Source: Bettongia penicillata ogilbyi (lineage: Eukaryota; Chordata; Mammalia; Diprotodontia; Potoroidae). From it: a DNA stretch of 64,000 nucleotides. Every line of letters begins with the position of its first letter. Within the stretch, counting starts at the first letter, position 1. Below the pieces are notes generated by a model. The model was not told the DNA's origin and did not search any database. It saw only the letters and a program-made list of their open reading frames with translations. The stretch spans positions 2,487,395 to 2,551,394 of the forward strand of contig JAJHZJ010000252.1 in the NCBI GenBank assembly GCA_023548195.1. The letters are read 5' to 3'. Shown one piece after another: positions 47,860 to 58,867 of the stretch. Both the position numbers and the translations under genes were made by a program.

Positions 47860-49300
47860 TCAGTAGCTGCCTGCTAGCTGGTATCATTAATGCAGCGCAA
47901 TCCGGGGCCCCTTCCGCTCTCCCCCTCCCCAGCCCCACTGACTCCTCCGAAACTGCTAGCTCTGGGCCACAGAGCAGGGGACGATGGCGCTGCAGCTTCC
48001 TGACTGTCGGATTCTGTAGTCTCGGGCTTTCCCCTTCGCCAGAGCTAGCAAACCAGAGGCGAGTTGGGACCCGGCAGCTGCAAGCTTGGGAACCCTTTTA
48101 CCTCAATTAGGATTCGAGATGGCTGGTACCGGGTTAGCAACACCACTCCCCCTTTTTAAAAAAATGCACGAAGATAGACAGGGCCTGTCAGCTGATATGA
48201 CTGACTTTGCTATGAAGACCTTCGGGGAGTCCCCGAGGCACAGCCGGTGCCCTAGTTTCCTCTCTCCCCGGGCTGTGCCTTGCACCGCCTGCCTGTCGGG
48301 CGTAGCGGCGGGAGCGCCGAGCAATTGACTTACGAGGGCAGCTGGTGTCAGGAGCGGGGGGGGGTGGATTCCCCCGGGTGAGGAGGGGAAGTGAGTCAGG
48401 CCGGAGCGGCCCTGCATATCTTGACACTCAGTCTCTTCGCACCAACCCACATAAGAATACACCCGCCTCCCGTCCATCCTTTCCCACTAACACGCCGTAG
48501 CTCTGAGCTCCAGTGGGGCGTAGGGGAGAAGGGGGGCTTCCCTCTGGGGCCTGAGCGCTCTGGTCTCCCGGGATCGAGACGTGCTGCAGGAAAGGGCCCG
48601 AGGGTAGAGTCTCGGGAGAGGGAAGAGACGGCTGTGGAGGCAGAGGGGGGTGGCGCGGCAGAAGCCCACACTTCGCTTGGATTGCTGTGCTCTTCGCCAC
48701 CCCTAGCGGGAGCCTCGTTACCCTACACTTATTACATTGACACGATCGCGGCTCCTGAGTCCCGAGAGCCGGCGGTGTTATACTTCATCTGAGGAGCTCG
48801 TTCCGCTCGCCGCCTCCGATGCAGTGGAGGCTGCTGCTGCGGCCGCCACCGCCTCTGCTGCCGGCCCCAGACCCAGAAGTAAAACTCTTCGGGTTTATCT
48901 AGGACAGAACCCCTTCTTCTGTGCCCCGAGACCTTATTGTAGGAGGGGAGTCTCTTCTGGCTCCCTCCCGCAGCCCCCCAGTCAGCCTCCGGCCTCACAA
49001 AGCAGGGCAGAACTGTCCATTTCTGCAGACTCATGCCGAGGTGGCTGGCGGCGCAGTCTGGAACCCTTTCAAAATGCCCTGGCGTCCCGTGGAGAGCCAG
49101 GATAGCGAGGGAGCCCGCGCCTCTCCGGCCGCCAGCTAAGTAGCTGGGACGGGAACTCCGGGAGGCTCCGGCCCCAGCGGCGCAGGAAGCACCGCCCGAG
49201 ACATCGAGCGAAAGAAAAAAGCAAGCGCAGAAGCTATAGCGCCTTTTCCCGGAACCTCCGAACCCCAGGGAGCAGCAGCTGCCATCTTCGTATGACAAGC
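47860..49300. promoter_or_regulatory. CpG island 2
   Basis: The most CpG-dense 1.4 kb of the window, with the peak at 48280-49270 (repeated GGCGC, CGGCCG, CCGCC motifs, a GCTGCTGCTGCGGCCGCC tract at 48830). Long open frames on both strands, including one of 188 codons on the minus strand, lack any recognisable domain. An alanine-rich frame results from the GCN tract. A weak donor-like CCCAGAA-GTAAAA lies at 48882. Best promoter candidate of the window; gene and direction unknown. Confidence 0.75.
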
Positions 49301-49393
49301 AGCTAGAGGCTTCCTGTTAAAATGTTTCTGTCGTACTCGTACTCCCTCCCCAACTTACAGCTTCCTTGCTTTTTGCTGAGGAAAGATTAATAG

Positions 49394-49431
49394 TATATAT
49401 ATATTATATATATATATAATATATATATATA
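49394..49431. repeat. Palindromic TA repeat at island edge
   Basis: Nearly pure alternating TA of 38 bp just outside CpG island 2; self-complementary, cruciform-prone. Confidence 0.9.
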
Positions 49432-50625
49432 CAACCGTTACACACCATTAGGTAAAGGCGGGAATTCTCGATCTTCGAGTGAACACATACGGACGAATTG
49501 TCACCGTCTTCATAACGGTTTGATGGTGGCCCGTCTAGAAGGGTCATTCACACAGCCAGGCTCAACTCCCAGAGTTTCAGTTCTGATAGGGAAGAGGCAA
49601 AGACGCCTAACCCTGACCCAACCAAAGGCACATTTCCTAGACTCCCCTCTCTCCCAAATCTCTCCCTACGTTAAAGGAAGACTAAATGTGACACATCTGA
49701 TTAGTTATCTGCCTTTCTCCTTGTTTAAGCACCGCAGGCCTTGTGAGTTTCGCTCTTTCTGGGAGAAGTATTTAGCTTGGTGGGGGAACTGTTTTAAAAT
49801 TAGATTTGCTCAAATACTGGGCTTGTTCTGGTAGAGAGAAAAATGATTGGGGGAGGGGGAAATGGCCTAATAGACGGAACTGCCCAAATACTATGCTGTC
49901 TGACCTGCGCAGTGATCAAGGAGCTTGATTTCCAACTGAGAAATAAACACGAGGAGACAGAAAAACAGACACAAAGACTGGGGGAGGAGGGGGAGCATAA
50001 GAGAAGAAAACAGTGGAATGTGAGAAACAATTAGAGATAAGGAGTTGATGGGCGTTGGGAGTAAAGAAGAGGAGAGAAAGAGGCTGAACGTTTTCTGCCT
50101 TCGCGGAAAAAAAGGCTCTATAGCTTCCCATATACTCACAGGGGAAGCTTAAGAGACAGTTTCTGTATCCGGGTCTTGAGAATGGGGGTGGGGGAAGTCT
50201 ATTCAAAATGGCAAGGTCCTTTCTGCGGCGAAATGTCTCTTCTCCCATCCCCCCATAAAGAAGGGATGATTTTTAAATACATACAAAAATCCCTTCATTT
50301 GCAAAAAATTCAAAGGGAGATGGTGATAAGAAAAGGGAAGAGAAATACCTGCTTAATATAAGTAGGAGATGGGCTTGGGAGGGAAGAAGGCCTGGGTTCC
50401 AGTTTTGATTCTGCCACACCCTTACTAGGATGATAGTCCCCTAAAGTCTCAAGAGCCCCACCCCATCCTTTCCGTTGAGATATGGGGTGATTTGAAGTGG
50501 AAAATACTGAGGAATTGGAAAGGAAATCAGAGTTAGTTTGTATAGCACATTAAATCAGGAAGAAAAACATGAGGAAATATAAAGTAAAACTTAATCTTGT
50601 ATTGTCAGTAAAAATCGTCGACAAT
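49432..50625. other. Right shoulder of the repeat-poor block
   Basis: Mostly unique; no exon recognised. A MIR remnant may lie at 50380-50440. Confidence 0.45.
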
Positions 50626-50815
50626 TGCACGGTGGCTTACAGATTTGCAAAGCATTTTCCATACATGGGCCCATTTGAGCTTCAGACTATTTCATCACCT
50701 TTGTAAAGATGAGAAAAGTGAAATTTATAGAAGATAATGCCAGATCTGGGATTTGAACTTAAGTCTTCCTGAAATCAAGCCCTACAAGTAAACACTACAC
50801 TTTATCGCACTACTT
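50626..50815 (-). repeat. MIR/Ther1-type SINE, antisense
   Basis: AGATTTGCAAAGCATTTTCC, ATGGGCCCATTTGAGCTTCA, AGATCTGGGATTTGAACTTA, AGTCTTCCTGAAATCAAG in the correct inverted order. Confidence 0.75.
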
Positions 50816-51664
50816 TCCCTCCTGATAGGAATAAGGCAGTCTAAAAGTTGGGAGCTAGGGTGACAGTATGATGAGCCCTGGGTTCCCTTAAAGAGCTGAG
50901 TCCTATGGGCATATTTGACACCTATGATATGTACAAACCAACCTCTCTGAGCCAGTTTTCTCATTTGTAAATTTCAGAAAAGAGTACCTGTTATAACTAA
51001 AGGGCTGCTATTAGGGAAAGCTATTTTTAATGGAACTTCTGAGTTACAAATATAGTGGGAAAGTTGATTCTTTCTCTTTTTCCCTAGTTGGTTATCACTG
51101 AAAGTAAGGGACAGATAACAAAGGAAGTGGGAAGTGAATGTGTGTTAAACTAATTCCAGAAAAGTGCCTAAACTCTCTTATCCCTTCCAAAGTCTGAAAA
51201 AGTTTCTCTCTTTGAATTGGAAGGGAAGCTCAGTTTTGGTCAGCTGAAGATTGGCCACTGTCCTGGTGGTCTGTAAAAAGCTGAGCTTACTATCTTGAGA
51301 GCTTTAGAATCATGTACTAATTTTTTGGAGGGTGGTCCCTCCACCAGGTGCAGAGGGTGGGGTGGTTTTCTCTCCTCTCGTTCCCTCCCAGAAGCCCAGA
51401 GCACCTTGCAGCATCTGAACAAATTGACCAGTAGGAGACACTACACATCTGGCAGGAAGTAGAAAGAAACTTCAAGGGAAGGGTTGGGGATGAGAAGCAA
51501 CTTCTAGGATCTAAACCTCTGGCCACAGAGAGGAGACCTTATTGTGGATTCAAGAGAGAACTAGTCTGAACAGTTGAAAATCAAGCTGTGGAGATGAACT
51601 GATTTCAGGAACTCGGATGAGCAAGCCACCTAATTCCCAAGGAGGAACATGGGGTGGGGAAGGG
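50816..51664. other. Interval without recognised gene
   Basis: Possible MIR at 50850-50990 (CTCTGAGCCAGTTTTCTCAT); nothing else named. Confidence 0.45.
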
Positions 51665-51905
51665 GGAGGTCATTAAGCATTTATATAAGACCTACTGTGT
51701 GGCAGGCCCTTTACAGATATCTCACATTTGATTCTCACAACCATCTTTCAAGGTAGGTGTTATTATCCCCATTTTACAGCTTAGTAAACAGAGGCAAACA
51801 AAGGCTAAGCGATTTGCCCATCTAATGGAGTCTGAGGCTGGATTTGAACTCTGTCTTCCTGACTCCAGGCCCAGAACTCTATACATTTCACCACTTAGAT
51901 GCATT
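51665..51905 (-). repeat. MIR/Ther1-type SINE, antisense, well preserved
   Basis: GTGTGGCAGGCCCTTTACAG, TTGATTCTCACAACCATCTT, TATCCCCATTTTACAGCTTA, TGGATTTGAACTCTGTCTTC, CTGACTCCAGGCCCAGAACT, ACCACTTAGATGC. Confidence 0.8.
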
Positions 51906-51984
51906 GTGATGACACTATGAGGAAAGAAATCTGAGATCTTTCCCTGTTGGAGTTTCCTTGATCACATGTGTTTCCTACGTGTCC

Positions 51985-52860
51985 TTTACAAAGAAGTCAA
52001 CAAACATTTTTTATTAAATGATTTCTATGTGCTTGGCACAGAGATAAACTGAGCGTAAGAAGAAAGACAAAAACAGAGTCCCTGCCCTCAAGGAACTTAC
52101 ATGCTAATAGACAAAACAACAAATAAACAGATAGGTATTAGTACAGAGTAAATAGAAAATATTCGGAAAAAGGAGGCATCTGCCCCTGGGGGACAGGTGA
52201 GGTAAGCGAGGCCCGGAAAGGCTTTCTGAAATAGGAGGAATTTGAATTGAGTCAGAGAAACTAAAATGAGATGGGGGTGGGGGGAGCATTCCAAGAATGG
52301 GGGTCAGCTAAAGTAAAGGCACAGAAGTGGGATATGAAATGTTGTGGTGATGGAACTGTAAGTAGGCCCTTGTTGGAATAAACAGTGAATGGCAGAAAGT
52401 AAAATTGAAGAAGATTGAAAAGGTAGAAAGGCCTAGGGCTAGGACTAGAGCTAGGAAGTCACTGGAACTCACGGAAAAGAGTAGGGAAGGGGGTCATACC
52501 TATGCTGTAGAAAACTCACCTTGGCAGCTGATTTGGAGGGTGAATTAGAATGGAGAGAGACCTGTTAGAAAGCTGTTGCTGTAGTCCAGGTGAGAGATGA
52601 GAGTGGAGAAAATGGGATGAATATGAAACATGTTGAGAAAGGAGAAATGACAAGATTTAACACTGGATTATAACTTTGTGGTGAGAGTGGGGAGTCAAGG
52701 ATCACACCAGCTTGGCAAATCTGGGTGACTAGTGAGGGCCCAAACAGTAGTGTGAAAAGTTTGGGGAAGGACAGATAATGAGGTCTCTTTGGGGCATGTT
52801 GAATTTGAGATACTTAAGGAACACTAAATTTGAGATGGCCAAAAGGCTGTTAGGTCTCTC
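51985..52860 (+). repeat. R3 long interspersed repeat, longest copy
   Basis: Head CAACAAACATTTTTTATTAA, then CCCTGCCCTCAAGGAACTTA, GGCTTTCTGAAATAGGAGGA, AGAAAACTCACCTTGGCAGC, GTTGCTGTAGTCCAGGTGAG, GGAGTCAAGGATCACACCAG, GGCATGTTGAATTTGAGATA. It covers nearly 0.9 kb and supplies the middle missing from the 20.4-kb copy. No coding frame; family name not assigned. Confidence 0.65.
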
Positions 52861-52975
52861 TTCTCACCTCCCTTTCTCTCTCTCTCCCTCCCTACTTCCT
52901 TCTCTCTCTCCCTCTCTCTTCCCCTGCCTTACACACTTTGTTTCAATCTTTCTGTCTCTCTACCTCTCCCCCCCA
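52861..52975. repeat. Pyrimidine-rich low-complexity tract
   Basis: CTCT/CCCT units of irregular phase. Confidence 0.8.
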
Positions 52976-52989
52976 TTTATGGAAGGGAG

Positions 52990-53230
52990 GGATGTTTTGT
53001 GGGTATTGTCTTTGCTGTATTATCTCCATAAATGCTTTTCCTTTAAGCTCATCAAATCTACTGACTGATTATTGAAGGATAAATTCACTGGTGGGTGCTT
53101 GTGAGCTATAAGTAGATTTAGAAGCTTGGACCCCCAGTGTACCCCCTTTCAACCTGAGGTTGTAGTCATCCCTTCAGTGAACCCAACCTATGAATGCAAG
53201 TTGGGTCTAATTGGGAGCTTTATACAAGGA
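52990..53230 (+). repeat. LTR-like repeat R4, copy 2
   Basis: TCCATAAATGCTTTTCCTTT, AAGGATAAATTCACTGGTGG, GTGCTTGTGAGCTATAAGTA and ACCTGAGGTTGTAGTCATCC. The first three blocks match 35216-35320 in order and spacing. Confidence 0.5.
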
Positions 53231-53364
53231 AATTGAGAATAACCCCATGTGTGATGAGTTGGCACTCAGAAAAAGTGGCAAGGAGGGAAAGGGCATAACT
53301 TTATTTCCCCTACTTGATAGGAAAGAATAAGATTCCAGAGCCTGTATGACATTTTCTCCATATC

Positions 53365-53425
53365 CACAGTTCAGATAGCACGGTGCTTGGCACATAGTAA
53401 GTCCTCAATAAAAGCTTTTTCATTT
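53365..53425 (+). repeat. L2 LINE 3' end fragment
   Basis: GCACGGTGCTTGGCACATAG and GTCCTCAATAAAAGCTTTTT. Confidence 0.7.
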
Positions 53426-54314
53426 ATTCAGATATGTAAAATTTTAAGATGCTGAGCTCCAGAGCCTTGGCAGTCATAGCTAGCAAATGTTTCAACTTTG
53501 GATCAAAACTGTCAATTTCCTGCTGCGCCTCAGGCAGGGCCTTGTAACTTATTCACCCCTAGAGCCTGATTGAATGAGTTTGTCTGAGGCCTTTCTCCTT
53601 GCCTAATTCTGTGAACTCCTGGTCCTTTTCCACATCTTTCCCCACTCCTTTCACTTCTTTTTAATTCACTCTAGGCTGGATCCCCATTTCCAGATGGAAA
53701 AGAGAAGTCTTAAACAGTACAATGTCTACTCAAAGGGGAATTCTCTGTTCTACCATCCCAGGGATTAGTTCTTAGGCTGTATGCTGTCAAACCTTTTTTA
53801 TCGATGACTTGTGTATGCTTATCAAACTTTTTTAGATGATAACAAAGTTAGATGGATTAGCTATCACAATAGATCTAAGGAGATCTTGATGGGCCAAATC
53901 CCAGTACTCCAATGGTTCTCTGGTGTCCCTGGTTGAGGTATTTCGTTATTACCTTTTTACAAACTTCTTACAACTCTGGTCTATCTCTTCCCATCAGACC
54001 CCCACAGAGAGGATACTAATCTGAGGCTTTCCATCTGTTATTATCCTTCAAATTCACCATATGACCAGACTGCTTTTTCTATGATACTTTTCATGTGATT
54101 TTATACTCTTTGGGTAACCCTTGAGTAAAATCTAATGAAATAACATTTTTAATAGAGATAAATGTAAAGACATACACCTTGTTCCAAAAATGCATCCAAG
54201 AGGGACAGTGGCCAGAACAGTGGTCTTTTATCTCTGTCCTGTTTTCCTCTACCCTGGTCAGAATTATTGAAATATTATCTTCAGGCTAGAGAGATTCAGT
54301 ATGGGGAGGATCCT
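53426..54314. other. Interval without recognised gene
   Basis: AT-rich, no named repeat or exon. 53760-54180 includes a GATAACAAAGTTAGATGG-type phrase seen in LTRs, not called. Confidence 0.4.
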
Positions 54315-54480
54315 CAAGACCAGCCATGTCCAACTCTTGACAAAGATACTGGAGTGGTTTGCCATTTCCTTCTCTAGCTCATTTTGTGGCTGTGGAACTG
54401 AGCTGCAAACAAGGTTAACTGACTTGCCCAGGGTCACACAGCTTGTAATTGTGAGGTTAGATTTGAAGTCATGAAGATGA
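54315..54480 (-). repeat. MAR1-type SINE, antisense, 5' decayed
   Basis: AAGATACTGGAGTGGTTTGC, CATTTCCTTCTCTAGCTCAT, GACTTGCCCAGGGTCACACA, GAGGTTAGATTTGAAGTCAT. Confidence 0.85.
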
Positions 54481-54489
54481 GTCAGCCTT

Positions 54490-54548
54490 TGATTGAATCC
54501 AAACCAAGAGAAGCTGCCTCAAGGCCAAAGGTTCCCCACCCCTATTCT
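54490..54548. repeat. Half copy of palindromic element P1
   Basis: TGATTGAATCCAAACCAAGA and CTCAAGGCCAAAGGTTCCCC match one arm and terminus of the element at 34222. Confidence 0.45.
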
Positions 54549-55320
54549 AGAGAATGTTAAGACTGAGGAATACAGTGAGGACAGGTGTCTTCCTATTCTG
54601 TGAAAGTGGAATTAGATTTGTCCTAAGTGACCCTAGAGGGCAGAAACTTGAGGTAGAAGTTGTGGAGAATTAGATTTGCAAAAGCAAAATGAGTTGTTTC
54701 AGCAGTTCCTCCTCACAAGGGGTCTTAAAGGAAGACCTGGATTGTTTGAAGTTTTTGTATATGGAATTCCTATATAAGTATAAGTTGGAAAGTTGGTTTC
54801 TAAGGTCTCGTCCAGTTCTGAGCTCATGTGGTTCTGTGATCTTGTGGAAACTTTGTCTCTCCAGGCCCCAACTTCCCATACTATGCCAAGTCTGTTTCCT
54901 TGGAAGCAACTCTCATTCTTCAAGCCTTGACTCTTTTAACAGCTGTGAATAAAGCCTGTTTACCCGTCTTCAACAAAAAATGATCTGACCTATAGGAAAG
55001 TTCCAACACTAGCCACAAACAGTAGTGGGGAAGGAGGGGTAGCAGAGAGAATGGTCCTAATTCTTTTTTTTTTTTTGACCAGATTTTCAGGTGCAAGAGT
55101 GGGATGGTAGCTATTGTTTTATTGTGAAAAACCCATATTTGAAAGAGAAATGGTCTTTCCCCCCCAAAAAAAGACTGACAAAGGTAATTTTTACACATAA
55201 AAAGACTAGCAAACACACAGGTAACCCCCAAGAGTGATAAACTAAAGAGTCTTCGCTCTCCAACAATTAACCGTTAATCTCTTATCTGAAGTCTGCAAAT
55301 AAGTTTTCTTACAGTTTTAC
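54549..55320. other. Interval without recognised gene
   Basis: A MIR remnant near 54730-54850 (GGTCTCGTCCAGTTCTGAGC). Otherwise unique. Confidence 0.45.
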
Positions 55321-55924
55321 AAAGAATTCCTTTCTCTAGGCACCTTTTCTCGAGCCACTGGGCCTCCGCAGAGCGGATGACTACGGGCTTCGAGAAGCAT
55401 GAAGGCTGCAAAGTCCTTTGGCTGCTCACCCCCCTCTATGTTTGCGTACTGCAGACTGGATTGGAGAGCTTTTAACTAAAGAAAGGCCACTTAATGCAAA
55501 CCCCAGGCATAACTGAGGCTTTTGTTTCCTGGGCCGGCCAGATCTGCAAAGCTTTTGTTTTTGGTTTTCATTTCCCCCATTGTCCCTCTCTCCTCCTTTC
55601 CCACCCCTACGCCCCCTCTCCCCCCTCCCGGTATCTCCAAACCAAAAGTCGGGCGATTAGCCCATTAGGTAAGGAATTTTACCCATCCTTCTGCCGGGTT
55701 TCGCTGACCTCTCCCTCCAGGGGCTGTGATTAGGGCCTCCTTAGCCCTTTCACATTTCTAAGCTAGCCTTGGCTTTGCAGGTCTTAAAGGTTTCCTCCGC
55801 TTGCTAGGCAAACCCCCTGGTTACAGGCGCGACTTGCGGGAGGCTTCGCCCGGGCCCTGGGCCGGGGGAGGATGGGGGGAAGGAAGACCGGGAGAGAGAG
55901 AGGAGAGGAGAAACTCCTCAAGCC

Positions 55925-56030
55925 TACATGATGATAAATATTTCGCAGACAGCCCATAAATAATTTGCATTATGTTCAGCTGACAACGCAGGGCGATTAA
56001 TTTTAATAGCTACATATTTGCCTGGGCTGC
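55925..56030. promoter_or_regulatory. Candidate conserved non-coding element A
   Basis: A 100-bp AT-rich block inside CpG-rich DNA with a perfect octamer ATTTGCAT (55963-55970), a caudal/HOX-like CCATAAATAA just before it, CAGCTG (E-box, 55978-55983) and TTAATTTTAATAG. Motif density suggests a transcription-factor platform; conservation was not tested. Confidence 0.45.
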
Positions 56031-56247
56031 TGCTTCTAAGGCCTCGCAATGAAAGGCGGGAGGCAGCTTCCTCGCTGCGCTCGCTTTCACTATTGCCGAG
56101 GGCTCGGGGACTCGGGAGCCCGGGAGGCCGGGAGCCCGGCAGCCCGGCTGCCTCGGCCGGGCCTGGCCCCGCGGCGCCTCCTACAGGCCGTTTGAGAAGA
56201 CCCGACTAAAGGGAGTCCCCAGCCCTTAACTGCGCTGCATTAGGGTG

Positions 56248-56250
<3 letters not shown>

Positions 56251-56289
<39 letters not shown>

Positions 56290-56290
56290 C
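56251..56290. repeat. GT microsatellite joined to GCGCGC
   Basis: Fifteen GT units followed by GCGCGCGTGC; alternating purine-pyrimidine DNA, Z-DNA prone. Confidence 0.95.
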
Positions 56291-56322
56291 AGGCGCCTCC
56301 TGAGCCCCTCCCGAGTCCACAC

Positions 56323-56405
56323 GAAACAGGAGCCATAATGACATTGCACAATTATCAGTCTGAAACAAACCACTTGTGGGCAGGAAGAGCTGTCCGTATT
56401 ATTAG
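56323..56405. promoter_or_regulatory. Candidate conserved non-coding element B
   Basis: ATAATGACATTGCACAATTA, then CAAACCACTTGTGG with an overlapping CACTTG E-box/NKX2-like core (56371-56376), then TATTATTAGCC. Stands out from its GC-rich flanks. Function inferred only. Confidence 0.35.
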
Positions 56406-56712
56406 CCAGGAAATGGGGGGGTGGCCGTGGGGGGAGTACATAGGTAGAGTACTTCGTCGGGAGCTAACTCCCGGTTTTGTCTGGCGCTTTGTTTGGGGAT
56501 TTGTCCTCTACAGCAAAGCAGGTTGGGCTGAAAGGAGGGTCTGCTTTCCCGTTTCTGCGGAATGGGGGGAACCAGAGGGAAAAAGAACAAAGCCTGTTTC
56601 CCCTGCGCACATATTTACACCGCGCCTGGCCAGTTCTCACCTCTCCGCAAAGTCCCTCCCCACCTCTGCCATCGCCTTTAGTGGTTTCCCTAAATGTCAT
56701 TCGGACTGGATA

Positions 56713-56720
56713 ATGCAAAT
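56713..56720 (+). promoter_or_regulatory. Perfect POU octamer ATGCAAAT
   Basis: ATGCAAAT in TAATGCAAATTA, the second perfect octamer within 760 bp, in opposite orientation to the first (55963-55970). POU factors bind this motif. Confidence 0.5.
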
Positions 56721-56888
56721 TACCGCCACCCGGAAAAAAAAGAATGAGAGGGGGTGGGATATGAGGACTTGGAAAGGTAACTGTTGAGAAGATGGGGGAA
56801 GGGGGAGAGAGTGATCAACAAGACCCGGTGCATTTCTCTTCGCTGCAGCGAGCGATGTGGTCCCGGGCGTGCGTGTGTGCCAGCCTGC

Positions 56889-56936
56889 GCGTGTGTGTGA
56901 GTGTGTGTGTGTGTGTGCGTGTGTGCGTGTGTGTGT
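56889..56936. repeat. GT-rich microsatellite with GC interruptions
   Basis: GTGTGTGAGTGTGTG and GTGCGTGTGTGCGTG units. Confidence 0.9.
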
Positions 56937-57114
56937 TCTAATGACAAAGCCCAGCAGCCGTGAGCCGTCTCGGCTCATCTCAGCAGCAGTGGGGGTAGGG
57001 AAAGAGGGAGGCAGCGGAGAAAAAGCAGTCCTCCTAGCTTCCAGGGAGAGTTCATTCATGAACCAGAGGATTACTCCAGGCTGAACCAGGTGGAACTAGA
57101 CTAAAGCGAACACC

Positions 57115-57140
57115 TGTGTATTTTTTTCCTGTCTTTTCAG
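57115..57140 (+). promoter_or_regulatory. Strong 3' splice-site-like sequence
   Basis: TTTTTTTCCTGTCTTTTCAG ends at 57140, after the CpG island 3 donors at 55669 and 56777. An exon of a non-coding transcript could start at 57141, but no matching downstream donor is clear before the CT repeat. Confidence 0.25.
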
Positions 57141-57236
57141 AAGCTTGCACACTGATCAAAACTATAACTTCATTGCGTTTCTGGAAGGTCATCTTTACAT
57201 GTTGTCAAGAGGCCTTGATTTCTGTAAAATTTTTAA

Positions 57237-57239
<3 letters not shown>

Positions 57240-57307
<68 letters not shown>
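57240..57307. repeat. CT dinucleotide microsatellite
   Basis: About 33 uninterrupted CT units; possible triplex (H-DNA) former. Confidence 0.95.
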
Positions 57308-57312
<5 letters not shown>

Positions 57313-58867
57313 CTGTTTAGACAATAGTCCGGGTTCTTTTTAAAATGTAAATCAGAGGGTATCCGTATGAGTCTGTGAGGTGATCACAATGTAATGGATT
57401 CATGCAGACACAGTCTGTGCACACAATGAAAACTAAGGAGGAGGGCAGCTAAAACCCACATGTTTTCTTTTTAGAAACGGTGGTGCTAAGAGACTTGACA
57501 ATAATAACATGAAACAGGATTAAATCATTGAGGGAATAGGAAAGTGCATTTTATTTTCTAGGACCATGAACTGTGTTTAACCATGGAAGCTCCCATCCAC
57601 CCTGTGCTAGAGGAGCTTTCTCTTCCTAAGGCAGAAAAAAATGAAGGCTAGGGTGTGGGAAGAGGGACTTGTACATTTCTGAACTGTTATGGCAGAAGCA
57701 CATTATTTTAATATTAATCTCTTTTCTTTAGTTCAACATGGTTGTCAGTTGTACTGACATGGAACATCTTTAATGATGTCTATTTTATAGGAAACATGGA
57801 CACTTAGCCGGTTGAAAAGGACAAAAAAAAAAAACTCATCTAGGGTCTTCTCTAAACTAAAAAAAAATACACTTTTATTTTCCTTGATTCTCTACTTTTC
57901 AGCTGGCTTCTCTTAATCTGATAAAGACAAAAACAGGGAGTCAGTGGATGACAGGAAACTCGAAGTTGGAAATGTCATTGCAGAGTAACAGTTAAGGCAA
58001 GGTGGGATGGGTGAGGAGTAGTTCAGTAGGTTTGGTTTTCCTGGGCAGATGCAGACAAACATCCTTTGATCACAAACATTGTTCAAGGAATTCTGATTGG
58101 AGATGCCTATCTACCTGAGTCAGGGATCTCATTCCCAGCAACTTAATGGCCAGAATCCCTAAAGTGTTTGATATTTCTCTTCTCTCACCATCTATACCCA
58201 ATCTATCTCAGCACCTCACCTCATATCCTTCCTTTATTCCCTTTGGCAGCAGCTCAGCCTAGTCTTTAAGGAAGCAAAGCTCTAGATGACTTATCAACTC
58301 CTAGAGAGAGATCCAGGGTTTTTCTTACCTGTAGTCATAACCATAGAATGTAATCGCCCTTCATTGAAGAGTCTCAGAGTTCTTATACTGGCATTGGGCC
58401 AGTCTCAGGGCAGTCTCGTTAGAGTTGCTGCTACTGCACCCATTTCCCAGCTAAATAAATCAACTTCATAACTCCTCCCTGGTGCCACAAAGGCCTAAGA
58501 AGCCTGCCTGAATCAAGTGACTCTCTAAGAGCTTGTAATTTTGTTTATTCTTGCAAGCTCTTTACCTACTCCAAGCCTAGTTGCCCAGAAGGAAAATTAG
58601 GATGGTCATCAGGAATCCCTAACTAGTTTATGAAAGGTAAGAAAAAAAGCATTGTGGAAAGAAATCAGAATGGTGGGGAGGATAAAAGGGAGAGAAGAGA
58701 GAGAATAAGAGCATGTAGATATAAAGGGATGTGGAAGGCAAATGCTGTATACAATATAATGGGAAGATTATAGAAAGACCAGAGTTAAGTTTTCCTAAAT
58801 CCAGGGTCAGAAAAAGAAGAGATTCACACACGTAGAAGAGATTCACACACGTACATAGGAATACATG
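57308..58867. other. Interval without recognised gene
   Basis: CpG-poor, apparently unique; a short direct repeat AGAAGAGATTCACACACGTA occurs twice at about 58815-58855. No exon recognised. Confidence 0.5.

Larger units (their letters stand above)
55330..56900. promoter_or_regulatory. CpG island 3 with AT-rich conserved-looking blocks
   Basis: GC-rich, CpG-dense at 55800-55870 and 56040-56330, but interleaved with homeodomain-like AT blocks at 55925-56030, 56323-56405 and 56690-56730. A strong donor-like CCCATTAG-GTAAGG ends at 55668 and another, GGAAAG-GTAACT, at 56776. The mix of island and AT-rich blocks is typical of enhancer-promoter regions of developmental genes. Target gene unknown. 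Confidence 0.65.

Noticed and set aside
48732..49298. 188-codon minus-strand open frame in CpG island 2
   Set aside because: Sequence is Arg/Gly/Ser-rich without motif, overlaps plus-strand frames of similar length, and has no splice support.
42600..56900. HOX or other homeobox coding exon near the CpG islands
   Set aside because: Searched by eye for the WFQNRR-type homeodomain helix and for known HOX N-termini on both strands; none found.
57116..57343. Ser-Leu repeat protein
   Set aside because: Translation of the CT microsatellite at 57240-57307.
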